A DNA stretch of 64,000 bases from NCBI GenBank assembly GCA_964635875.1, contig CAZWRK010000005.1:1-64000 (forward strand), given 5' to 3'. Each line of letters starts with the position of its first letter. Position 1 is the first letter of the stretch. This stretch comes from CAZWRK01 sp964635875 (lineage in GTDB: Bacteria; Pseudomonadota; Gammaproteobacteria; Burkholderiales; Aquaspirillaceae). Below are positions 23,913-32,459 of this stretch, piece after piece. A program made the translations under genes and the position numbers. Under the pieces are notes generated by a model, which was given only the letters and a program-made list of their open reading frames with translations, did not search any database and was not told where the DNA came from.

Positions 23913-26237
23913 ATGCCAGCGAACCTCTTGATTGTCGAATCGCCCTCGAAGGCGAAAACGCTCAAAAAATACCTCGGTAGCGAGTTTGAAATTCTCGCTT
24001 CCTACGGTCACGTCCGTGATCTCGTGCCGAAAAACGGTGCGGTCGATCCTGACAAAAATTTTGCGATGAAATATCAGCTCATCACAAAAAATGCCAAACA
24101 CGTCGATGCGATTGCCGCTGCGGTGCGCGATGCCGACCATATTTATCTCGCGACCGATCCCGATCGTGAGGGAGAGGCCATTTCTTGGCATCTCTCCGAA
24201 ATTCTCAAGAATAAAAAGCTGCTCAAAAATAAAACGGTGCAGCGGGTGGTGTTCCACGAAATCACCAAAACGGCGGTGCTGGATGCGATTGCCAATCCGC
24301 GTGAAATCGCGCTGGACTTGGTGAATGCGCAACAAGCGCGCCGCGCTTTGGATTATTTGGTGGGCTTTAATCTTTCTCCGCTGCTGTGGAAAAAAATTCG
24401 GCGCGGCTTATCGGCCGGTCGGGTGCAAAGCCCCGCACTGCGTTTGATTTGTGAGCGTGAAGCAGAAATCCGCGCCTTTGTGTCACAAGAATATTGGAGT
24501 GTGCATTTAGCCAGCCATAAAGCCCGCCAAAAGTTTTCGGCGCGGTTGAATGTGTGGCAGGGCAAAAAGCTTGAGCAGTTTGATATTCCCGACGAAGCAA
24601 CGCAGTCCACGATTTTGCAGGCTTTGCAAAATCATTCTGCGACCGTGACTGCTGTCGAGAAAAAGAAGAAAAGCCGCTCGCCTGCCGCCCCGTTTACCAC
24701 TTCGACCTTGCAGCAAGAAGCGGTCCGTAAATTGGGCATGACCACCGATCGCACCATGCGCACCGCCCAACAGCTTTATGAAGGTGTGGATGTCGGCCAA
24801 GGTGCCGTTGGTTTGATCACGTATATGCGGACTGACTCGGTGGCCTTGGCGAACGAAGCCACCACCGAAATTCGCTATTACATCGAGAAAAACTTCGCTG
24901 CCGAGTATTTGCCGAAATCTGAAAACGTCTACAAGAGCAAGGCGAAGAATGCTCAAGAAGCGCACGAAGCGATTCGCCCGACCTCGATTTTCCGCACACC
25001 AGAATCGGTCAAACCGTTCTTGAATGCCGAGCAATTTAAGCTCTACGACATGATTTGGAAGCGGACGCTGGCGTGCCAAATGACGCCCGCGAAATTCGAC
25101 ACCACATCGGTTGATATTGCCGTCGGTGAAGGGGTGTTCCGTGCGTCGGGTCAGGTGTTGGTGTTCTCGGGCTTTATTGCGGTTTACCAAGAAGATGTGG
25201 ACGACAGCGACGAAGAAGGCGAAGCCAAGTTGCCGTTGTTGGAGGTGGGCGAGGTGGTGCCGGTGGATAAGTTGTCCGGCGAGCAGCATTTTACCCAAGC
25301 GCCACCGCGCTTCTCTGAAGCAAGTTTGGTGAAATCGCTCGAAGAGTTTGGCATTGGTCGCCCATCGACCTATGCGTCGATTATTTCGACGTTGAAAGAC
25401 CGTGAATACGTCACGCTGGACAAAAAGCGCTTCGAGCCGACCGACACCGGCGACATTGTGAATAAGTTTCTGACTGAGCATTTTAGTCAGTATGTGGATT
25501 ATCACTTTACCGCCAAGCTCGAAAACCAACTCGATGAAATTTCAACTGGCAAGCGCGAATGGGTGCCGGTGTTGGATGGTTTCTGGAAAGGTTTCCACAA
25601 ACAAATCGTCGAGAAAGAAGGCATTAGCCGTGCCGAAATCACGACCGAAACGCTGGATGAAGCTTGCCCGAAATGTGCGCAGCCTTTGATGATTCGCTTT
25701 GGTAAGCGCGGCCGGTTTATTGGCTGTTCGGCGTATCCTGAATGCGATTACACCCGCAATGTCGGTGAAACTGCGGAAAGCGCGGCGGCGGCGGCGGCCG
25801 CCGAAGCTGCCGAAGCGGTGGTGATTGAAGGCCGTGTGTGCCCCGAAGACGGCGGCCAGTTGGTCATCAAGAAAGGTCAGTACGGCAAGTTCATCGGCTG
25901 TGCGAATTATCCAAAGTGTAAGCATATCGAGCCGTTGGAAAAACCGCGCGATACCGGCGTGCAATGTCCAGAGTGTAAACAGGGCAGTTTGATTGAGCGC
26001 AAGAGCCGTTACGGAAAGCTGTTTTACAGCTGCAACACCTATCCGAAGTGCAAATACGCGACATGGAATCCGCCGGTTGCCGAGACGTGCCCGCAATGCG
26101 GCTGGCCGGTGCTGACGATTAAAATCACCAAACGGCGTGGCACCGAGAAAGTGTGTCCGCAAAAAGAATGCGGCTACGCCGAGCAAATCGCACCACCCGA
26201 ACCTAAGTCAACGACAGAAACTGTCGCCGACGAATAA
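23913..26237 (+). CDS. topA: DNA topoisomerase I
   Basis: Type IA topoisomerase of 774 residues that relaxes negative supercoils. It has an N-terminal Toprim domain (LLIVESPSKAKTLKKYL through ATDPDREGEAISWHL, about residues 4-100) and the active-site tyrosine in GLITYMRTDS near residue 304. The C-terminus has four Cys4-type zinc-ribbon units from about residue 580, with CxxC pairs in CPKCAQP, CPED/CANYPKC, CPECKQG and CPQCGWP; the second unit has a CPED start and is degenerate. An alanine-rich linker separates the first two. The ATG at 23913 gives the conserved MPANLLIVES start. A strong terminator follows. Confidence 0.96.
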   Translation: MPANLLIVESPSKAKTLKKYLGSEFEILASYGHVRDLVPKNGAVDPDKNFAMKYQLITKNAKHVDAIAAAVRDADHIYLATDPDREGEAISWHLSEILKNKKLLKNKTVQRVVFHEITKTAVLDAIANPREIALDLVNAQQARRALDYLVGFNLSPLLWKKIRRGLSAGRVQSPALRLICEREAEIRAFVSQEYWSVHLASHKARQKFSARLNVWQGKKLEQFDIPDEATQSTILQALQNHSATVTAVEKKKKSRSPAAPFTTSTLQQEAVRKLGMTTDRTMRTAQQLYEGVDVGQGAVGLITYMRTDSVALANEATTEIRYYIEKNFAAEYLPKSENVYKSKAKNAQEAHEAIRPTSIFRTPESVKPFLNAEQFKLYDMIWKRTLACQMTPAKFDTTSVDIAVGEGVFRASGQVLVFSGFIAVYQEDVDDSDEEGEAKLPLLEVGEVVPVDKLSGEQHFTQAPPRFSEASLVKSLEEFGIGRPSTYASIISTLKDREYVTLDKKRFEPTDTGDIVNKFLTEHFSQYVDYHFTAKLENQLDEISTGKREWVPVLDGFWKGFHKQIVEKEGISRAEITTETLDEACPKCAQPLMIRFGKRGRFIGCSAYPECDYTRNVGETAESAAAAAAAEAAEAVVIEGRVCPEDGGQLVIKKGQYGKFIGCANYPKCKHIEPLEKPRDTGVQCPECKQGSLIERKSRYGKLFYSCNTYPKCKYATWNPPVAETCPQCGWPVLTIKITKRRGTEKVCPQKECGYAEQIAPPEPKSTTETVADE

Positions 26238-26260
26238 GGTCTGGTGAGGTGTCGCAAGAA

Positions 26261-26293
26261 AACGTCAGGAAATGATTTTCCTGACGTTTTTTT
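26261..26293 (+). terminator. Intrinsic terminator after topA
   Basis: An 11-12 bp perfect stem (ACGTCAGGAAA with TTTCCTGACGT, loop TGAT-like) is followed directly by seven T. It lies 23 bases after the topA stop. Confidence 0.95.
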
Positions 26294-26401
26294 ATGGCCG
26301 CAGCAGGTTCATTGACTAAAACACAATAAGCGCATGACGCATCAGTTTTTACTGAGGTGTGCGTGTTCTAGCTTCGGATAATTTTGCGAAGGAGAGAGGT
26401 C

Positions 26402-26779
26402 ATGGTCTTTGATAGTCGGTTTTTCTTTACGGGGAGCACCACGCTGGGTCTGATGTTTTTATTGGATGGCGATTGGTTGTTGTTGCCGCTGTGCATTGTG
26501 TTGATGTTTGTCGCGGCTTTTGTTGAGGAAAGTCAGCAAGTTCGGGCGTTGTCTCCTGATACGCTCGATATGCTGTTGGAGGGCGATGCGCCGCCGCTGT
26601 TGCCTTTGGAGTGCTTTGAAGGGCAGCAACTGATGTTTTATCAAGCGGGCTGTCCGGTCTACCGGTATTTGTTGTCTGAGCAAGGGCGCTGGTGCTATGT
26701 GGCGATGGATGATGCGCAGAAGCCGTGGCCGGTGGAAATGATCCGAGTTTACCCTGGCGTGGTGTATCGGAAAGATTGA
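26402..26779 (+). CDS. Small predicted membrane protein of unknown function
   Basis: Protein of 125 residues, not recognised. The N-terminus has two short hydrophobic stretches (about 5-20 and 26-42, separated by DGDW). An acidic segment (EESQQVRALSPDTLDMLLEGD) and a soluble C-terminal part rich in aromatic residues follow, ending VYPGVVYRKD. The start ATG at 26402 has a strong GAAGGAGAG. It is preceded by the topA terminator and followed by 246 bases containing a promoter, so it is probably a single-gene unit. Its position just before a cluster of signalling genes is suggestive only. Confidence 0.7.
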   Translation: MVFDSRFFFTGSTTLGLMFLLDGDWLLLPLCIVLMFVAAFVEESQQVRALSPDTLDMLLEGDAPPLLPLECFEGQQLMFYQAGCPVYRYLLSEQGRWCYVAMDDAQKPWPVEMIRVYPGVVYRKD

Positions 26780-26862
26780 GAGATTTTCTCCTGATTTTTT
26801 ATTTTTATCGGTGGTAAGTGTTGTTTTTTTGATGTTGTATTGGTTTTTGTCCTGTTTTTGGC

Positions 26863-26891
26863 TTGCCATTGTCTTGCGCTGTCATTATAAA
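26863..26891 (+). promoter_or_regulatory. Sigma-70-type promoter of the signalling operon
   Basis: TTGCCA (26863-26868) and TATAAA (26886-26891) are 17 bases apart in an A/T-rich region, and a leader of about 130 bases follows before the first receiver gene. It is a close match to the consensus on both boxes. Confidence 0.6.
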
Positions 26892-27025
26892 TTTTCTCTA
26901 TATGTTCTCCACTAAAAGACAGAGGTTCTTCTGTGCCGCTGTCTGGCCCTCTCGTCTACCTTTCGTAGAGTTCGTTCTGTTCCGCGCGTCATTTTTTTGA
27001 TTCTGGTATCAGGTTAAGGGATGTT

Positions 27026-28159
27026 ATGAATAGAAAGCCCAGTGTATTGATCGTGGATGATGATGAATTGTCTCGGCAAATTGCCGCAGATGTTTTGGAG
27101 GATTTATATGAGATTCATCTGGCCGCTAATGGCGATGAGGCCTTGGCGTGTGCCCGTGCGCAGCACCCTGCTTTAATTCTGCTCGATGCGGTGATGCCAG
27201 GGGTGTCGGGTTACGAGGTGTGTCGACAAATCAAAGCGGATTTTGATTTGTCGGGGATTGCTGTGATGTTCTTGTCACATCTGCCCGATTTAAATGATCG
27301 TTTACGGGCTTACGAGGTGGGCGCAGAAGATTTTCTGCAAAAGCCTTTTTCCCCAGAAGAGTTACGAAAAAAAGCTGCGGCGCTTCTCCGGCAAATTGAA
27401 GAAAAAGCGATCTTAAAAGATAGCGTGCAAGATGCATTTGTAACGGCAATGACCGCAATGAGTTCAGCTTCTGAAGTCGGTGTGGTCATGGAATTTCTGC
27501 GCAGCAGTTTTGCGTGCCAAACTGAAACCGCATTGTTGGATGCCTTATTGCGGTCTTGTGCAAACTTTGGCTTGCAAGCTGCCGCACAAATTCGCAGCAC
27601 AAAAGGTGTGATTTCGCGCTCTCGTGAAGGTGCTTCTTCTCCACTCCAAGCCTCGGTAATGACCACTCTCGCTGAGTGTGGTCGGATTGTTGATTATGGC
27701 GCGCGGGCAGCATTTAGCTATGAACAAGTGACGATTCTGGTCACCGACATGCCGGTGCATGATTCTGATCGTTGCGGCCGCCTGCGTGATCATCTTGCGA
27801 TGCTGGCAGAGGGGGCGGCTGCGCGAGTGGATTCGCTGAATACTGTTCATCGTTTGGCGCAGCAGCAGCAAGGCTTATATGCGTTGATGGCGCAAATGCG
27901 GTCAGTTTTGGTTGCGATTGGTGAGCAGCATGAGTCCCAAAAAATGGCGAGTGCAAAGGTCATGGCAAAACTGATCGAGCGTATGGATGATGCGTTTTTA
28001 TATCTGGGATTGACCGACCGTCAGGAAAGCCAAGTGTCAGAGATGTTGCGTAATTCTATTGAAGACGCTTTAGCCATCCATGCGCAGGGCTTGGATATTC
28101 AGGCGCATTTGGGCGCGTTGGAACAGGCTTTGCAGGCCTCGCTGACTGTAAGTCCCTGA
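27026..28159 (+). CDS. Receiver-domain protein with an uncharacterised C-terminal region
   Basis: Protein of 377 residues. The receiver domain (about 5-125) is intact, with the DDD acidic triad start (VLIVDDDEL), phospho-Asp in LILLDAVMPG near residue 57, and Lys in LQKPFSP. The C-terminal 250 residues begin with an amphipathic helix and contain a compact region (SEVGVVMEFLRSSFACQTETALLDALL) with a GAF-like flavour but no motif I can assign, then a helical tail. It contains no GGDEF, EAL, HD-GYP or HTH. It is the first gene of an apparent operon with a receiver/HD-GYP protein and a hybrid kinase; GTTAAGGGATG-type spacing supports the ATG. It may be phosphorylated by that kinase. Confidence 0.8.
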   Translation: MNRKPSVLIVDDDELSRQIAADVLEDLYEIHLAANGDEALACARAQHPALILLDAVMPGVSGYEVCRQIKADFDLSGIAVMFLSHLPDLNDRLRAYEVGAEDFLQKPFSPEELRKKAAALLRQIEEKAILKDSVQDAFVTAMTAMSSASEVGVVMEFLRSSFACQTETALLDALLRSCANFGLQAAAQIRSTKGVISRSREGASSPLQASVMTTLAECGRIVDYGARAAFSYEQVTILVTDMPVHDSDRCGRLRDHLAMLAEGAAARVDSLNTVHRLAQQQQGLYALMAQMRSVLVAIGEQHESQKMASAKVMAKLIERMDDAFLYLGLTDRQESQVSEMLRNSIEDALAIHAQGLDIQAHLGALEQALQASLTVSP

Positions 28160-28203
28160 CTTTTGTAGTGGGTGCATGAGCCGTTTAGCAAAAGAGGTTA
28201 TGT

Positions 28204-29307
28204 ATGAAACGCTTTGAGCCATCACCTTCACCTTCTCGGATTTTAATTGTTGATGACGACCCGCTCTCCAGAGCGATTCAAATGGAGATTTTGTCGTCTT
28301 CCCGTTTTGTCGTGGTTGAGGCTTGCAATGGGATGCAAGCTTTGGCGGCATTGCATCCACCCCATGACTTTGATTTAGTTTTACTCGATCGACACATGCC
28401 CCAGTTGAGCGGCGATGAGGTCTGCAGGCGACTCCGTCAAGAGCTGGGTGAAACGATGCTGCCGGTCATTATGATCACAACCGATTCCCGCAGCGAAGAT
28501 CTGGCAAGCGCATTGAAAGCCGGTGCAACAGATTTTATTCATAAGCCCTTTCATCCCATCGAATGCCTTGCTCGGATTGAAGCCGCGCTTGAGCATCGGC
28601 GGCTTATTGTGCAGCTAGATCATGCGGAGTCGGTCTTGTTCGCGCTGGCGCGTATGGTTGAAGCCAAGGATGAAAACACCGGCAATCACTGTGCACGCCT
28701 TGCGCACCACGCTTTGGTTTTTGGTCAGCACTTAGGGCTATCGCATGATGAGCTGACCGCGCTGCGCAGAGGTGGGGTGTTGCACGATATTGGTAAGCTG
28801 GGAATTCCCGACAGTATTTTATTGAAGCCGGGGCAGCTTGCTCCTGACGAGTGGATGCTGATGCAGTCGCATACCGTGATTGGCGCTCAGTTATGTTCGA
28901 GCCTCAAAAGCATGCGCCTGACCGTGCCTATTATTCGGTCGCATCATGAGCGTTGGGACGGGAGCGGCTACCCTGATCGTCTAAAGGGGACAGAAATTCC
29001 CCTGCTGGCAAGGGTCTTTCAGTTAATTGATATTTATGATGCCTTGACCTACGCACGGCCGTATAAGCCTGCGCTAAAACTAGATGAAGTGATCCGCATT
29101 TTAGAACGGGAGTGCCAGCAAGGATGGCGCGATCCTGAGCTCTGTGGAGAGTTTCTGTCTCTACTGCGAACACACCCAGAACTGTTTGACGGTCATGGTG
29201 TTCCTTTAGAGGACGAGGCTTTAGGCGGGCGGGTGTTTCATCGTTCTACGCAGTCTCCATTTCACAACCCCTACAGCGAGGCACATCGCGATTTGTCCAG
29301 TCGCTGA
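28204..29307 (+). CDS. Response regulator with HD-GYP c-di-GMP phosphodiesterase domain (RpfG-like)
   Basis: Protein of 367 residues. The receiver domain (about 14-130) has its phospho-Asp in LVLLDRHMP near residue 61 and HKPFHP. A linker leads to an HD-GYP domain (about 140-320) with the metal pair in LHDIGKLGIP near 193, the histidines of the second half in HHERWDGSGYPDRLKG near 247, and YDALTYARPYK. All hallmark residues are present, so hydrolysis of cyclic di-GMP is likely, switched by phosphorylation. It lies 44 bases after the preceding receiver gene and 24 bases before the hybrid kinase, which is the best candidate to control it. Confidence 0.92.
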   Translation: MKRFEPSPSPSRILIVDDDPLSRAIQMEILSSSRFVVVEACNGMQALAALHPPHDFDLVLLDRHMPQLSGDEVCRRLRQELGETMLPVIMITTDSRSEDLASALKAGATDFIHKPFHPIECLARIEAALEHRRLIVQLDHAESVLFALARMVEAKDENTGNHCARLAHHALVFGQHLGLSHDELTALRRGGVLHDIGKLGIPDSILLKPGQLAPDEWMLMQSHTVIGAQLCSSLKSMRLTVPIIRSHHERWDGSGYPDRLKGTEIPLLARVFQLIDIYDALTYARPYKPALKLDEVIRILERECQQGWRDPELCGEFLSLLRTHPELFDGHGVPLEDEALGGRVFHRSTQSPFHNPYSEAHRDLSSR

Positions 29308-29331
29308 TCATTGAAATCAAGAGGGCGTCGC

Positions 29332-32082
29332 ATGCATCAACATATGCTGAATTTAAAAAACAATAGTGCGCTGCAATTATCTTTGTTGGATGTCAGCCCG
29401 ATCGGCGTTGCGATTTCGGTAGATGGGGTGGTGGTGTATTGCAACCAGTGTTTGCACCACATGACCGGATTGCAATTTGGCATGTCAGCGGAGCTGGTTT
29501 ACGAGATTCCCGCCGAGCGGGTGCAGATCATGAAGGCCTTCGAGCTGGTGGGTGATGGCTTTTCGACGGAAACCCGTTTTCGCGGACAGGACGGGTCGCT
29601 CTCTGACGTCGTTTTGACGTTCACTAATATTGATATTCATGGTCATGCTGGGGTGTTGGTTTGGGTGGTCGATATCACCGATCGGCGTCGACAAGAGAAC
29701 CGAGAGCGGCAATTTATTGAGGCGATCCCTGATCCTGTGTTGATTACCAATGATCAGGGCATTATCGTCAAAATTAACCGTCAGGCAGAACACTGCTTTG
29801 GCTATTCCCGTACCGAACTGATTGGTCAGCCGATTGAAATGCTCATGCCGCAGCGTTTTCAGCGCATTCACCCAGAGCATCGTTCGGCCTTTGTAACAGG
29901 GCATATGGGTGACTATTCCAAGGCGATGGCGCAAGGTCGGAAGGTGGTGGCCTCTTGCAAAGATGGGACTGAATTTCCTGTGGAGGTCAGTCTAGGGTCG
30001 CTGGAATCAGAAGGGACCCGCTTTGTGATTTGTACATTGCGCAATGTGTCCGAGCATCGAGAAATGGTTATGCTGCTTGAAACGGCACGTAATCAAGCGG
30101 AGGCCGCGACTCGTGCAAAGAGCCGGTTCTTAGCCAATATGAGCCACGAAATTCGTACACCGATGAATGTCATTCTTGGGTTAACACATTTATTGAAAAA
30201 AGCCGCGCTGCCATTTACGCAGCAGCAGCAAGTTGAAAAAATCGGAACGGCCGCACAAACCCTGCTCGGCATCATTAACGACATTCTGGATTTTTCGAAA
30301 ATTGAAGCGGGCAAGCTTGATATCGAAATTATTCCGTTCCGCCTCGACCAGCTTTTTGAGTACGTCAACAATATGGTGCGGGATTGTGCCGTCGCGAAGG
30401 ATCTGAGCTATCGACTGTCTGTGGCGCCCGATGTTCCAATCCACCTGATGGGCGACCCGTTGCGCTTGGGGCAGGTGCTGATCAATTTAATTAGTAATGC
30501 GATTAAATTTACCGAGCGCGGCGAAGTGGCTGTCGAAATCTGGGCCACTGAGATTACAAAAGAAAGCGCCAATATTCACTTTAGTGTTCGGGATACCGGT
30601 ATTGGCATGAGCGAAGAGCAGCTCAAGCGTCTCTTTCGTCAATTTGAGCAGGCCGATGTTTCGACGACCCGCCGGTATGGTGGCACGGGGCTTGGGCTGG
30701 TGATTTGTCGCCACTTGGTGGAACTCATGGGCGGTGTACTGGAGTTTGAAAGCCGTCTGAACGAGGGCAGCCATTTTCAAGTGATGCTGTCTATTCGACG
30801 CCAGCTGAATGTATCCGATGCTTTGTTTGGCGGCTTGCATGGAAAATGCGCATTGATTTTGGCCGAAAATGACCTTGCAGCGCAGAGCATTTCTGCTTTA
30901 TGTCACGACCTAGAAATGTCGGCAGATGTCGTGACACCGCAAATCTTACTGTCGCGCGAACCGTCTGCACGCAAATCGATTTCTCCGCTATACAACGTTT
31001 TGTTGCTGGACTGGGCTTTTGAGGAGCGCGCCGTGCTTTTCAAATGTCTGGCGCAGCTGGGCTCCAATGCATTGCCGACGGTGACCATCGCCAACGAGAA
31101 CGATGGTCCCTTGGTGAGCGCCGCTTTGAGCGCTACAGGGCTGATGGATGGGCCTGTACTGTGTCGGCCGATTACCGTATCTGCGTTAAAAGATGCGCTA
31201 TTTACGGTGCTCGGTATCACCGCTGTCGCCGACCATCATGCGTTCATTATTTCTAAGCGCGAGGAAGAACTCGCCTGCGCTCGGCTCAAAGGCGCATCGG
31301 TCTTGGTGGTTGAAGACTACGCGCTCAACCGTGAAATCATGGAAGAAATTCTGCGTGGGGCGGGGGTTCATGTCCACTTTGCCTGCGACGGCAAAGAGGC
31401 GCTACAAGCGGTGACCCACCAGCATTTTGACGCCATCATCATGGACTGTCAGATGCCGATTATGGATGGCTACGAGGCAACCCGTCACTTGCGGTTGCGC
31501 TATAGCGCAGAGCAATTGCCGATTATTGCCATGACTGCCAATGCCATGAAGGGGGATCAAGAAAAAGTTCTTGCTGCGGGGATGAATGACTTTATTCCCA
31601 AGCCCATCAATGTCCCACAAATGTTTGTGACGCTGGCGCGTTGGATTCTACCCCGCCTTCCTGCTTTGCCTGCGCCCGCCGTCGCGGCATTAACGATGGA
31701 GGATGCTTCGCTCAGTGATTTAGCGCCGTCCTTGGAACATTTGGATATTGCCGCAGGGCTGGTGACCGCAATGAAGAGCGAAAAGCGCTTTATACGCTTT
31801 TTGACGATTTTTAGAGACAGTCAGCAAGGATGCATCGGCAAATTTGCGGAAAATCGGCCGGCAGAGGAGCTGCAGCGCTTGGCGCATACCTTGGCGGGGG
31901 GCGCGGGCAGTGTTGGGGCGTTGATTTTGGCTCAATTGGCGGGGGCGCTTGAACGCGCTTATCGAGATCAAGCCCCTGCCGAAGAGGTTCAGGCGCTGCG
32001 TCTTTTGCTCGAAACGGAATGGACGCTTCTCTGTGACGAGATCCAGCAAGTGATGGCGTTGCTCGACAAGCCGTACCCTTAA
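29332..32082 (+). CDS. Hybrid sensor histidine kinase with two PAS, receiver and Hpt domains
   Basis: Protein of 916 residues without a membrane segment, so it should sense an internal signal. The order is PAS 1 (about 15-120), PAS 2 (about 125-245, with RTELIGQPIEMLMP), dimerisation/phosphoacceptor His in FLANMSHEIRTPMN near 269, then an ATPase domain with N box (NLISNAIKF, near 384), DTGIGMS near 421 and GGTGLGLVI. A degenerate receiver-like domain (about 500-630) precedes a canonical receiver with phospho-Asp in IIMDCQMPIMDG near 702. A C-terminal Hpt domain carries its His in HTLAGGAGSVGA near 851. The layout resembles BarA/GacS-type relays, and the Hpt probably passes phosphate to the two upstream receivers. 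The ATG at 29332 has AGAGGG upstream. Its stop overlaps the convergent dgkA stop by 4 bases. Confidence 0.92.
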   Translation: MHQHMLNLKNNSALQLSLLDVSPIGVAISVDGVVVYCNQCLHHMTGLQFGMSAELVYEIPAERVQIMKAFELVGDGFSTETRFRGQDGSLSDVVLTFTNIDIHGHAGVLVWVVDITDRRRQENRERQFIEAIPDPVLITNDQGIIVKINRQAEHCFGYSRTELIGQPIEMLMPQRFQRIHPEHRSAFVTGHMGDYSKAMAQGRKVVASCKDGTEFPVEVSLGSLESEGTRFVICTLRNVSEHREMVMLLETARNQAEAATRAKSRFLANMSHEIRTPMNVILGLTHLLKKAALPFTQQQQVEKIGTAAQTLLGIINDILDFSKIEAGKLDIEIIPFRLDQLFEYVNNMVRDCAVAKDLSYRLSVAPDVPIHLMGDPLRLGQVLINLISNAIKFTERGEVAVEIWATEITKESANIHFSVRDTGIGMSEEQLKRLFRQFEQADVSTTRRYGGTGLGLVICRHLVELMGGVLEFESRLNEGSHFQVMLSIRRQLNVSDALFGGLHGKCALILAENDLAAQSISALCHDLEMSADVVTPQILLSREPSARKSISPLYNVLLLDWAFEERAVLFKCLAQLGSNALPTVTIANENDGPLVSAALSATGLMDGPVLCRPITVSALKDALFTVLGITAVADHHAFIISKREEELACARLKGASVLVVEDYALNREIMEEILRGAGVHVHFACDGKEALQAVTHQHFDAIIMDCQMPIMDGYEATRHLRLRYSAEQLPIIAMTANAMKGDQEKVLAAGMNDFIPKPINVPQMFVTLARWILPRLPALPAPAVAALTMEDASLSDLAPSLEHLDIAAGLVTAMKSEKRFIRFLTIFRDSQQGCIGKFAENRPAEELQRLAHTLAGGAGSVGALILAQLAGALERAYRDQAPAEEVQALRLLLETEWTLLCDEIQQVMALLDKPYP

Positions 32083-32459
32083 GCTCCCAAAATGACGCCC
32101 CAAATCAGGGCCAAGTTGCATAGCCCGAGCAATTGGGCCGCGCTGCCCATGTCTTTAGCGCGTTTGGCCAGCGGGTGGCGCTCAAGCGAGGTGTGATCGA
32201 CTGCGGCTTCAATCGCCGAATTGAATAGTTCGATGATCAAGGTCGCAAAGCAGGCACCAATCATCAGGGCGCGTTCGACGCCTGTCACGGATAACCAAAA
32301 GCTCAGTGGAATCAAGCCCGCGCTGAGCAGCGCCAGCTGACGAAAAGCGGCCTCAAAACGAAATGCGGCGGCTAAACCATCGATCGAATAGCGTAAGGCA
32401 TTGAAGAGGCGGCGCAGGCCGGTTTTTCCCTTAAATGGGCTTTCCTGTGGGGTGTTCAT
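32079..32459 (-). CDS. dgkA: Diacylglycerol kinase DgkA
   Basis: Small three-helix membrane enzyme of 126 residues that phosphorylates diacylglycerol released during periplasmic glycan and LPS modification. The family signature with the catalytic Glu (LFNSAIEAAVDHTS, then HPLAKRAKDMGSAAQ) is at about residues 78-110. The hydrophobic segments and length match E. coli DgkA (122). It is the last gene of a minus-strand run gshA-gshB-apbE-dgkA, and its ATG overlaps the apbE stop by 4 bases. Confidence 0.94.
   Translation of the reverse strand: MNTPQESPFKGKTGLRRLFNALRYSIDGLAAAFRFEAAFRQLALLSAGLIPLSFWLSVTGVERALMIGACFATLIIELFNSAIEAAVDHTSLERHPLAKRAKDMGSAAQLLGLCNLALIWGVILGA

Noticed and set aside
24507..25529. 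A 340-codon open frame on the minus strand, antisense to topA.
   Set aside because: It lies wholly inside topA, has no ribosome-binding site or family resemblance, and its composition is what an antisense reading of a GC-rich gene gives.
26780..27025. A c-di-GMP riboswitch upstream of the signalling operon.
   Set aside because: I looked for the conserved GEMM core and tetraloop receptor; the sequence is T-rich and lacks them.
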